The notes beneath the pieces are model-generated. The model had not been told where the DNA came from. It worked only from the letters and a program-made list of their open reading frames with translations, and ran no database searches. Shown one piece after another: positions 36,042 to 46,020 of a stretch of 64,000 bases of DNA (position 1 is the stretch's first letter; each line of letters opens with the position of its first letter). The translations under genes were made by a program, and so were the position numbers. Source of the DNA: Blakeslea trispora (taxonomy: Eukaryota; Mucoromycota; Mucoromycetes; Mucorales; Choanephoraceae); assembly GCA_025331445.1 (NCBI GenBank), contig JAIWNE010000012.1, positions 431,456 to 495,455 on the forward strand, in the 5' to 3' direction.

Positions 36042-38687
36042 TTTGGTTATGCTTCTTTAGAAACGTACTTCTTTAGATCCTCTCATTTTAGACTAATTCA
36101 ATATCCTTGTAAATTATATCATAAGCACATATTTAGTATAGTTATCATTATCGTAGAATTGTATAAATATCTCAACTTGAAATTGTAAATAAATCTTATC
36201 TTCTATTTACTGTAAAAATCTCTATTGTACTTTTGATTAGATTAACCACAGAGAGTTGAATCTATATTGCACTTAAGCCTATACAAGACTGATAAACTCT
36301 TCTTTTGTTAGGCCAATTGTAGTGCACAAGCTTGAAGAAAACAAGAAGGAACACTACACCCAACCCGTGTCGGACGCACGTCGGACACGTGCGGCTAACA
36401 TGGGCATATTTTTTCAACTTTTGATTTTAACTATGAAAGTTGCGGTTTTTTTTGGCAGAAATGTAGATGTATCTTCTAGCCTTCCAAAACTTTTTACGAA
36501 TTTCAAATAGGATGTATATTCATAAAGTTATTACCATTTACATTTCTTTTATCATTTCACTGCTTATAGAAATTTCGCTCTTTAAATTTTTTGGCAGTGA
36601 TTTTTCTCTGCTTAAGATTTTACAGCAACTTGATTTCCTTAATGCTGAGGAGTTTGAAATGTCTTGTCATTTTTTCTTCAAAAAAAATAAAGACCTAAAA
36701 AATTACTGCTTAAAAATTGGAAAATGATTTCGGAAACGAGAAAACTAAAAAATTGAGAATGAGACTCACAAAATAATTGGGGAATTTTTTAAAAATGGGA
36801 AATAAAAATCTCAAAGCACTAAAAAAAAGAGACTCTCAAAAAAAAAGAGGTTGAAAAAAAAGGACACTCAAAAAAACACTTAAACGATTGCTTAAAGATG
36901 GGTAGTTCGAAAAGCCAAAAGCCGTCAAAATAAAGACGTAGACAACATACAAACATAATTTAATCCTTATACTAGATTTTGTCAAAGTTACTCGTATCAA
37001 AGGTTTATTTTTGAAATACAATACAAAGACGCTAATCCCTTTCATGATTCATAAATAAAGTAAAGCCAGAGTCATTATCACACACTATTCCGTGCTAACA
37101 GTCCTTTTTATCGTATTCATTCCCTTATACTCGTTTCTATACATATCATCCCAGAATAACATAACCGTAAATACAAGTAAAGTAATAACTTGACAAAATA
37201 GATGTTGTTTTTTTATTGTTCAAAAACAATTTTTCAACTAAATATCCAAGATCGCTGTTCGTGATGCAGTTCATTCCAATAAAGAGCCGTTTACAATCTA
37301 AACCAAAAGTACTACTTACCTCTTGTAAAGTGTTCAACAGTAGATTTCAATAACTGTGTACTGACAATAACTAAAACTTGGGTGTAGAAAAACAGTGATG
37401 CTGAAATGAGAGGATCTTACACGTTTGCTGGCGATAGTTTTTTTTTTATATACTTAAAGTCATTCTAGTTTTGTTTACATGTTTTTTGCTCTAAACTTCT
37501 AAACTCTTGTAAGATTGTTGATTGCGCACTTGCATCGCGTTGCTTTGTTGTGATGACGGGAGTTTGTTGAGGCTCATCAACTTGGTTAAAAATATACAAG
37601 TAGTGAGTAAAAGTTCATTTAGTACTAAAAAAATAAAATAGAAGGAAAAAGAAAAAAACTGTCTGAGAAAAAAAAATACCCCAGAAAAACTATTTTTTTA
37701 AAAAAAAGGAGCTCATTTAATGCTAACATTATCTATTTTAAATGGCTTACTATGACAATCTAAGTAAACCATCTTGAGTATCTGTTGTAATGAATTACAT
37801 AACCTATGGATATCGACACTACTAAGCTGATTAGCAAAGTCTCATTTAAAGTACAATGTTAACAGATATTCTTTGTGTAACTGATGAGAGAAAAAAAATC
37901 ATCTATCTTCAGTCTCTGTTCATCTAATTTTCTACGGATCGTATTTTTACAGATCTTTTTTTGTTTTCGATTCATTTTTTATCACGAAAATAGAAATTTG
38001 TCAATATGTCATTTTATTTAGACATCTTTTTTCCTTTTTTTATTCTTTTCTCTTCCATTTCTTTTACTTTTTTTATATTTTGAAATAAAACTTGTAATCA
38101 CTTTCCCATACCCAAGCAACAGTTTATTAAATACTATTCTCCATGTAGGCATGTTATCTTTAGAGCTTATGAAGACTGATACATAGTTTAAGGTACATTT
38201 TGACATACAAATACATTGCTGTTTACTTATCATCTTTCTTTTTTCTTAGGATTAGTCATGTAGTTTTGTCTTTTCTCGAGAAACTTGGTATAAAAGTAAG
38301 CAAAGTCATTGAATATGACTCAAGACCTCTCTAACTGTTCTATTTAGTTACCTTAGACACTCGTAATTGTATTTGGCTATAACCTGAGGTGCTATGATAC
38401 TTTAGAATGTAAGTAAATGATTAAATTATCTTATTTTCGGTTTAACTTATTCAGTTTTTCTAGTTTCTTTTCTGTTGTTGAGCTTCTATCGCTTTAGCGC
38501 GTTACCCTTTACTTTCCGGATGGCTGTTTGAGACTTTTAAAGTAAGTAAATGACATTATTTTCTGCTTGCTTTATAACTAACTATTTTACCTTTTCAATA
38601 GTCATTTCGTTAGGTTTTTTCTGACTTTTAAATGCTTGAAATGCAAGAAATTATTGCCATTTCGTGATAACTGATTTTGCTTTTCTG

Positions 38688-38775
38688 CCTGTTTTTTGCC
38701 TGCCTTTCGTCTGCCTTTCGTCTGCTTTTTGGCTGCTTTTTGGCCTACTATTTTGCCTACCATTTTAGCTGGATT
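38688..38775 (+). repeat. Degenerate short tandem repeat (TTTTGCCTGCC)
   Basis: About seven imperfect 11-13 bp units such as TTTCGTCTGCC, TTTTTGGCTGC and TTTTGCCTACC inside the CACTA-like element. No coding meaning is apparent. Confidence 0.6.
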
Positions 38776-39137
38776 TCTGCCTAGTCGTTCTACCTGAATT
38801 CCTATAGAACCCCTAACATTTCTCCCCTGTATGAGCTATTATTTTCAGCCAATATATACCATTTTTTTTATAATAAAAAGCACTATTTTTAGACCTATAA
38901 TCCTCTATATCTGACCTATATAACCCAATCATAAAGAAGTGTATTGACGTAAAGAAGTCCATTTTGTCCAATTAAAAGCATACATCCAATAAAGATACCG
39001 AGTATGAAGCCAATTAAAACGAATTATTGATTGTATATTTCGTCAAAGAAGCCAATTGAATGATGATGTCATGAATAAACAATCCAATCAGGTCGCTTTA
39101 ATGGAAGCGAAAGACAAAGAGGTTCACTCAAACTATC

Positions 39138-39250
39138 ATGCGAAAACACAAGACGTTGCTCCGCCCTGTCTTCCAATGCGTTGACACATGACGGTGCTTC
39201 GCTTTGTCGTCCCAATGCGAAAACACATGACGCCCTACGCTTTGCGCACG
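39138..39250 (+). repeat. 38-39 bp tandem repeat, three units, GC-rich
   Basis: Units start ATGCGAAAACACAAGACG, ATGCGTTGACACATGACG and ATGCGAAAACACATGACG at 39138, 39176 and 39215. The block is much richer in G+C than its surroundings and sits 76-190 bp inside the right end of the CACTA-like element, where subterminal transposase-binding repeats are expected. Confidence 0.75.
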
Positions 39251-39329
39251 TCATGCCTGGAACGTGCGTTAAAGTCAAGTTATCCGCAGAAATTGATGTG
39301 CGCACGACGACCCTTTATGTGTAGTGGAA

Positions 39330-41489
39330 CACTACAAAAAATTTACACTTGAGGCCTGAAAGTGATAAAAAATTTCCTACATTAAATGGGTCCTTTCACG
39401 AGGTTTTTTAGCAGTAAAAAATCAAATCTCTCAAAAATGGTCAGAATTTGCTAAAACTTGGACAGAGTATATCCCTAATTGTCTAGAATACACCCATGTA
39501 AAAATATTGAAGTCTTTACTGCAAACATATGCTTCTTTATAGCCATTGAATTAAAATTTTATTTAACTTATAAAAAAAAGGTCAAAAAATTCAAAGTGCT
39601 AAGAAATGTCTGGTTTCTAGGCTTTGTCACACATTAAAAAAAGGAGAGGGAAAAAAAAAAAGAGAAAAAATTCGATAGACAAGCAGAAAACAAGCCAAAC
39701 CCCCGCTTTAAAACTGCTAAGTATGCTTGGAAAGGAACGTTATGTTTTAAGCTGATACTATTAGTATTTTGTTGCTCATCGAGAAAGTCTCTTCAACTAA
39801 ACCATCTCTTATTCTATCAAAAACCATTCAATCACGATATTATGGCCAAGCTTTCGCAAACATCGCATTTAGTGGCTATAAAAGTATAATAAAAGGTGTC
39901 GTTTTATAAAAAAAAATAGTTTATTATCGTTTAAGGGTTCAAATATAAATCGTCTCTACACTTGGTTAAAAGAAGACAAAACACAACTGTCAATGTACTG
40001 ATGTTAAGCAAATGTAGCTTTGAAGCACTAGATGAGCTGAAATCACGCTATATACACCTTGTAGTCTAAATGGTATTAATCTGTTCAAAAAAATAAATTC
40101 TCAAAAAGAAATAAAAAGAAGAAAATCGGAATTAGAATAACACATATCCTGAGCGTTGATTGGAACAGGTCAAGAAAAAGATGTAAAAACCAATAAAATT
40201 TTGTGTGTTCCTTTTTTTCTCTTTATTTCCTTTTCTTTATCTTCTCTTCTCTCAGTGGTTCCAGGTTTGTATTTTACAAAAAGAAAAGAGATAATACTGA
40301 TATAAGTCGACTTGCGTTTAGAGTAGCCTCAAGCAATCAACTAGTCTTATTATTGTACATGATGCTAGAAAGGTAAACACTTTGCTTATTTATAAGAGCA
40401 TCACTAACATTTTTCTATTGAAATTTTGTAATGTATTGACTAGCTCTGCGTCTGCGGTTGTTGTAAATAAGCTGGCAAACCCCAACATAGGTTACTGAGT
40501 AAGTAAATGGTTTTGATAAGCTTATTTAGTCGCTAACTTTGAGTTGATTCTATCTACTAGATAATCTGATCTGTATATCTGTAAAGGCCAAATCTCAAAG
40601 CATCCAAAGGTGAGTTTTTTTTATGTTTATTATCATATAATAAGCTGGTTCTAATCCCTTTATTTTATTCTATTTTTATAGCAATTTATTTGCTTATGAC
40701 AAGAACCAAGCCGCTTTTGCGCTATTTTGCCTTTCTGTAGCTGTTATGACAAGTATTCCGTAGCAAAAAATGTATCTCCAAAGGTAAGTGAAAATTCTCA
40801 AGACTGCAATACATTTGGCCAGTAAAGAGACCAAAGTGAGCATGGGAACCTGATACGTTCAATATAGAATAAGCCAATGGTGCGACGTATAGAGTACGCC
40901 CAATATATAGTATACAGTAATATTTGCAATAAGTAAACCAATAATATAAAAGAATACAAAAACGTTTTCCGAATCATATTTTAACCGTGTACCAAAAGAG
41001 TAATGATACAAGGCGTAGCAGCCAATAAACAAAAGAAATATACCAAATAAAGAATACATCTTTAACCAAGGTCGAATAGCAAAGAAGTGTATTTATAGCA
41101 TTCGTTAATAATGTAACATAAAAGAGCCTATGGGAATGAACCAGTGTAAACGGCAAACTTTTTTTTGAAGCCAATGACATGCTACACGCTTCAAGGAAAA
41201 GAGCAAATAGGATCGAGGTATAGGCCTGTAATGTTGGTTGAAAGTTAAAGATCACAGGCCGAAAGGTATGTTTTTTTGCCAGCCTAAAGAAAGGTACATT
41301 TCACGGAAATTAAGGCCTGAAAGGTATGATTTTTGTCTGCTTGAAAAATTATACATTTCACGCAACATTAAGGCCTGAAAGGTATAATTTCGCTTTAATA
41401 TACACCTTGTCACATTAATAAAGTTTGTACATTTCACGGAACTTTCGCCGTGAAAGTTCCGTGAAATGTATAAAATTTTTTTTGTAGTG
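39330..41489. mobile_element. Second CACTAC-ended element, touching the first (contains repeat copy B)
   Basis: Begins CACTACAAAAAATTTACAC and ends TATAAAATTTTTTTTGTAGTG, giving an imperfect inverted end of about 20 bp. It contains copy B of the 0.36 kb repeat (39734-40090) and of the 1.3 kb repeat (40114-41489). Near the right end a TTTCACGGAACTTTC-GCCGTGAAAGTTCCGTGAAA hairpin is visible (41430-41460). Flanking triplets differ (GAA left, CCA right), so integrity is uncertain. No transposase is encoded. Confidence 0.55.
40114..41489. repeat. 1.3 kb dispersed repeat, copy B
   Basis: Same orientation as copy A at 26370-27639. Differences include an extra roughly 60-bp segment near 40690-40760 and a hairpin insert near 41415-41460. 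The hydrophobic minus-strand frame MYSLFGIFLLFIGCYALYHY starts at 41059 here but changes frame earlier than in copy A. Confidence 0.8.
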
Positions 41490-42920
41490 CCAAAATAAAC
41501 TAATACAATAGAGATAGTATTTATACTATCCAAAAGTAAAATATAGGAAGGAAAAGATGATTTTTATTAACATTACAATTGACATACAATCTTATTGTTC
41601 CTTTTCGGAGTCAAAATTAAATCTGTTAGAGCGACTAGATTTAGTAGGCTCTGGTCCTGTATTTGTCCTTCTCTTTTTAATATTTCTTTTGATTTGTGTT
41701 TTCGGTCTAAACACTTTCTTTTTTGCTTTGTTCCAGCTTTAAACAAACTGTGGAATCTCATCTTCCACCGTACTATGCTGATCGCTAGTACCAGGCACGA
41801 CACTTTGACACATGTTTATGTTTGTTTTGGTGCTCGCTTTGTCGTTCTCAAAGGATAGTGGTATGGAAGTGGTTTGCTTCTTGTCTGTGGAAGTAGTGAA
41901 GTTGATGCTGTTGGGTGTACGATAGTATACTTCTACTTCAGGTTTGCCATTTTGGGTCTGTCAAGTGTCTGAGCTTGTAAATTCGTGATTCAAGACAATT
42001 GTTGTTATTCTTTCTGTGTTCCGATCCTGTCAACATGTTGTTCTTTCCTTTTTCATTATTGTTCCTGTATTTTAGTTATTTTTCTTGTCTGATCTGATCT
42101 TTTAGATCTTTAAATTTATTTGTATCGATTGTCTAAACTGCTGTCTGTATTTTATTATTTTATTATTTTACATTATCATTTCTATCATAACGGTTGTTGT
42201 CGATTAAGTTGCTTAGTAGAAATAAGCTATAAAAGTAGTTGTTTGAATATAGTAATAAAAATATACAATCTTTTTCTCTCTTAATTTTTCATATATACAT
42301 TTCACTGTCTTTTGAAAGAACAAGTCCTAAAGCTTTTACCTCTATCTCTTTGTTGCTTTTATATATATTCAATAGTCTTTACAGTCTTCTATTGCCTATA
42401 TATCTATCTATCTCAGTGTATTAATTTCATTCAAGGTAAACACAAGGAAGGGATTGAGTGTTGACATCTTTTACTTATATCTTTGTTTGATATTTTTTTA
42501 CATTTTTGTTTTATTCATCTTTAAGAACTTTATTGAATTTTTTTATTCTTATAATTATCATTGTTGATTTTTATTTGACTCTCTGAAAACATATCTCTAC
42601 TGTTACATACTACCTTTAAATTCTATCTTTAAAGCGTTCAAGTGCCTATTTCCTGTTTATTTTCTCCCCTCAGTATAATCGATAGTCTCTTATAGTCTTC
42701 TATCTCCCTTTGCATTTGTTGTTTTCACTTGTTCGAATCAAAGTCACGTGATCTACCCCTCCAAATTTTAGCCAATCAGAAGCCAGTATACTAAAGAAGT
42801 AAATTAGCTTAACACCCAAGTCAACAGTAACAACATACATAACTTTCAGCGAAAGCGTAGACCTCTAGCAACAGTTATACCTATTTTTTTGTCGAGTCGT
42901 TTTGAAAGTTACTTTTCTAG
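41490..42920. other. T-rich region with basic-tail relics upstream of the LINE
   Basis: On the minus strand about 41790-41590 reads TVEDEIPQFV, a TAA, then SWNKAKKKVFRPKTQIKRN, aligning with EIPAFLRNWNVNKKRKFKPR at 28.15 kb, and ends near RTNTGPEPTKSSRSN. On the + strand 42290-42450 and 42600-42745 match 34100-34260 and 35640-35810. From 42745 the DNA changes character (TCACGTGATC, then a leader) into the LINE. Confidence 0.5.
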
Positions 42921-43841
42921 ATGACTTCACCATTGCAATCACATGCACCTACCTCCTTCGTTCTCAACTCACAAGTTGACTTGCAACAACTTCAAGATCT
43001 CGTGTTGCAGTTGCAACAACAAGTTCAACAACATGATGGGCTCTTCAAACATATTGAATCTCTTCAAGAAAAAATTCTTTCCTAAGAGGAAAAAAATAAA
43101 AAATTAGCTACTGAGAATGAAAGACTTCTCAAATTAGTTGACAATCAGGTGACTGTACCTGATTCCCAAGTCTCTGTTGCCTCTAATGGTATCTCTGCTT
43201 CTTCCTGGGCCGCTGCTGCTGCCAAGTCCGCTGTCTCTCCTCCTGCACCTGCCAAGAAGGTACGTGCACCTTCAACCAAGAAGCGTGCAGCAATTGCTCG
43301 CTTCTTTGTGAGCCCTGGGGCCAAAGGTCCTCAAGGCTTTAAATACGTCTACCTTGGGCGTTCTAGAAAGATCAATAGATCTGAAGTTCGCTCTCGTCTT
43401 CGCCGCATTGGCGTTGACACTGGTCGAGTTCTCGACATTTCCTTTCCTGCCTCTGGTGTTCTTGGTGTGCTTATGCATGTTCAGTATGTGGAGCAATTCA
43501 CTGCTGTCATGCAAAAAGTCGGTGCTGAACTGATCCAGGATTTCGATCCTCTAAGCCCTGCCCACCTCGCAGATCCCAAGTTCTCCTCTCTCTCTGACGA
43601 TGAAAGAGAACAACAAATGCTCGAGTCGGTACGTGATCGTGCCATCTCCACTCTCTCTTTCCTCCGTCCTCTCGTTGTTTCTCCTGTTGCTCGCTCTTTC
43701 TTGGAGTGGGGCTGGATTGATGACGATGATGTCAAGATGTGCGTCGTTGCTGCTGAAGCTAGGCTTCCAAAGACCTCTTCCCCCTCCTCTCAGTTTGCTT
43801 TCCGCACTGAACCTCAGGTTGACTCTGATATGGAACTTTAG
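42921..43841 (+). pseudogene. LINE ORF1 protein (coiled coil, nucleic-acid-binding type), one nonsense codon
   Basis: Starts MTSPLQSHAPTSFVLNSQVD, then a Gln/Leu-rich coiled coil (LQQLQDLVLQLQQQVQQHDG). A TAA at 43083-43085 interrupts KILS*EEKNKKLATENERLL, where CAA for Gln would keep the coil going. The rest is open: Ala/Ser/Pro linker, basic KKVRAPSTKKRAAIARFF, then FKYVYLGRSRKINRSEVRSR and RIGVDTGRVLDISFPASGVL, a compact alpha/beta region seen in fungal LINE ORF1 proteins. It ends at TAG 43839-43841, and the next ORF's first ATG overlaps that stop, a normal LINE arrangement. Confidence 0.75.
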
Positions 43842-45765
43842 TGAGTCCATCATCATCCCCCTCACATTCCTTTTACATAAGTCTCTTTAATGCAAATGGC
43901 CTTAGTCAATCTACTGTCCATGATGTACTCTCCCATTCCGCTCATTCTAATATTTTTTTTGTAACTGAAACCTGGCTCACAATCGGTTATCTTCCTGTCA
44001 ATTGGTCTCAGTACCATTTGTATGGATCAAAGGTAGTTGGTGCTAACAACCGTGTCCAAGGTGGAATTACTGCTCTCATTTCCCCTCACTGTCCTCATAC
44101 CATTTCTCAACTTCCCTCCCTCAATGCATATACTTTATCCTTGAAAATAGGTGCAGTCAATGTGCATTGTGTATATTTTCCACCCAGTATCTCTGACGAT
44201 CTGGTGATATCCTCTCTCAAGCAAATCCCTCTTCATTCAGACACTATCATTTGTGGTGATTTCAATGCAAGAATGGATTCTCTCACTGGCGATTCAAGAA
44301 CTACTCCTCGTGGTGTTCGTTTGCAAACTCTTTGTGAACAACGCTCACTTGAAGTATTGAATGTTTCTCTGGCATATGGTGTTGCTACGTTTAGTACTTT
44401 TCGGCAGGAAGCTGAACATAGCAGTATCATCGGTCTTTTTCTGACGAATATCTCCTCATGGAATATGACTCATCTCAGTCTAACTGTAGAAACTGATCTG
44501 TCACTAGGTTCCGACCATAGGCTAATGACTCTGTCGTTTGACTATGTTTCACCTTTGGGATCTGGGGGTAACTCTGACGGCACCCTTGCTCCTAGAAAAC
44601 TTTGGAACCTCTCACGTCTTAGTGAGTTGGAACCATTAGCTCTCTTTAGAAGTAAGTCTGCTTCCTAGGTCTCTGGTCTGTCTCTGACTCTGGATTCCCT
44701 GGTTTCTGACCCACCACTGACTCGGCCTGATATTGATGCGCTGAATGCCACTCTTAATGAGTGCTTCTACGTAGCTTTGGATGGTTCGATAGGTGTGAAG
44801 GTCAATGGTCCTGGTCGTTGGTGGAAAAAGTACTGGACAGAAGAAATAGAAACTGCTGCAAAAAAGCGTGATCAGTGTTTTGGTCGTTGGCGTCATGCTG
44901 TTGGTGTTGACAAAGCCTTTTGGTGGAATCAACATCGAGATGCTCATCGTCACTTTCGCCGCCTCATCTCCGCTGCTAAACGTCTCTCTTGGAAGAACTT
45001 TTGTGATTCTTTAGAAAAAGACTTTAAAAAAGCTATTTCTACTCTTGCGCGTATTAAACGTCACCGTGACTGCTCCCCGTCCTTTAGTCACGCTGATGGT
45101 CCTCAAGCAGCCGTATCTGTTATGGCCGATCATCTAGCCTCTGTCTATAGTGGCTCTCTCCTCCCCTCCGCTTCTCGTCCCCCACCTACTCCCTCTTTCA
45201 GTAGTTCAGCTCCGTTTACGTTGTCTGACTCTGATAAGGAGAATTTCGCTGTTGATGCAATTATGGATCATATCCGCCGTCTCCCAACAAGGAAGGCTCC
45301 TGGTAGCGATCACCTGAAAGCAGAAATGCTGAAGGCCGTTGCCAGTGTAGTCTCTCCAGTGCTCTCTTCTCTCTTCCAGCTTTGTTGCCAATGGGGTTAT
45401 ACTCCTTTGCTCTGGCGCACTGCTAGTGTATTTTCAATACACAAGAAGAATGATCCTGCTGACCCAGCAAATTACCGACCAATCTCGCTGACTTCTGTTA
45501 TGCGTAAACTCTTTGAGTTTTCCATTTCTGGTTGTCTCGAGGACCACTCGCCTCAACTTGACGTGGCCCAAGGTGGCTTTCGTGCTCAACGTAGTCCTCT
45601 GGATCAAGCCCTCTGCTTGCATGACTTGATGCATGACTACTTTCTCAATCACAAGCACCGTCCTGTTGTTGCGCTTCTTGACATCAAGGCTGCATACGAT
45701 ACCGTCGACAGACGTGTTATTTGGGATGCTCTTTCTACCTCTACGTTGCCTCGCCTTATTCATTT
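43841..45765 (+). pseudogene. LINE ORF2: AP endonuclease and partial reverse transcriptase
   Basis: The endonuclease domain opens with FYISLFNANGLSQSTVHDVL (Asn), FFVTETWLTIG (Glu), IICGDFNARMDSL (Asp/Asn) and ends with LGSDHRLMTLSF (Asp-His), so the catalytic set is present. A TAG at 44666-44668 follows SAS; the frame continues with VSGLSLTLDSLVSDP, and CAG (Gln) is the simplest ancestor. Next come a linker with WWKKYWTEEIETAAKKRDQC and the RT: RRLPTRKAPGSDHLKAEML, ANYRPISLTSVMRKLFE, GGFRAQRSPLDQAL and motif A VVALLDIKAAYDTVDRRVIW. The RT ends near STLPRLI (about 45765), before the YxDD motif, so it cannot be active. Confidence 0.85.
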
Positions 45766-46020
45766 TGGTAATAAGGCACTATCCGATCAAGAGAAAAGAA
45801 TGTCAGTCTACGAAAAAGAGTTCTATGCGATCGTTTACTTTATACAATTTTCCAAACAATTTTTGCTGCACAAGAAGTTCACGGTTATCACAGACCAGAA
45901 GAGCCGTTCGTATTTGATTAAATTCAATGAGGACGCCTCAGCAAAACTGGTAAGATGGCAAGCTTCGCTCTTAGCTTATAACTTTGATATTCTTTATTGG
46001 CCTGAAAAACTCAATGTATA

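Larger units (their letters stand above)
36352..39326. mobile_element. Non-autonomous CACTA-like element with GAA target duplication
   Basis: Starts CACTACACCCAACCC and ends in the inverse, GGGTCGTCG...CACTACACATAAAGG on the other strand; the ends share CACTACAC. The same three bases, GAA, stand outside both ends (36349-36351 and 39327-39329), as expected for the 3-bp duplication of CACTA/EnSpm elements. Subterminal short repeats are present: GTCGGAC units at the left and a 38-39 bp tandem repeat at the right. No transposase was found in its 3 kb; the interior is AT-rich with small frames only. Part of the left half (36470-36880) recurs inverted at 50430-50722 and 56580-57060. Confidence 0.7.
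42921..45765 (+). mobile_element. Non-LTR retrotransposon (LINE), 3'-truncated
   Basis: ORF1 and ORF2 are both present from the 5' end, but the element stops inside the reverse transcriptase domain and passes straight into a Ty3 RNase H. LINE copies are usually truncated at the 5' end, so losing the 3' end points to later recombination or insertion rather than abortive reverse transcription. No poly(A) tail or target duplication can be assigned. Confidence 0.8.

Noticed and set aside
38688..39250. CRISPR array
   Set aside because: Repeat units are contiguous or imperfect without unique spacers, and the genome is eukaryotic.
43841..45765. LINE ORF2 as an active reverse transcriptase
   Set aside because: A TAG lies after the endonuclease domain and the RT ends before the catalytic YxDD motif.
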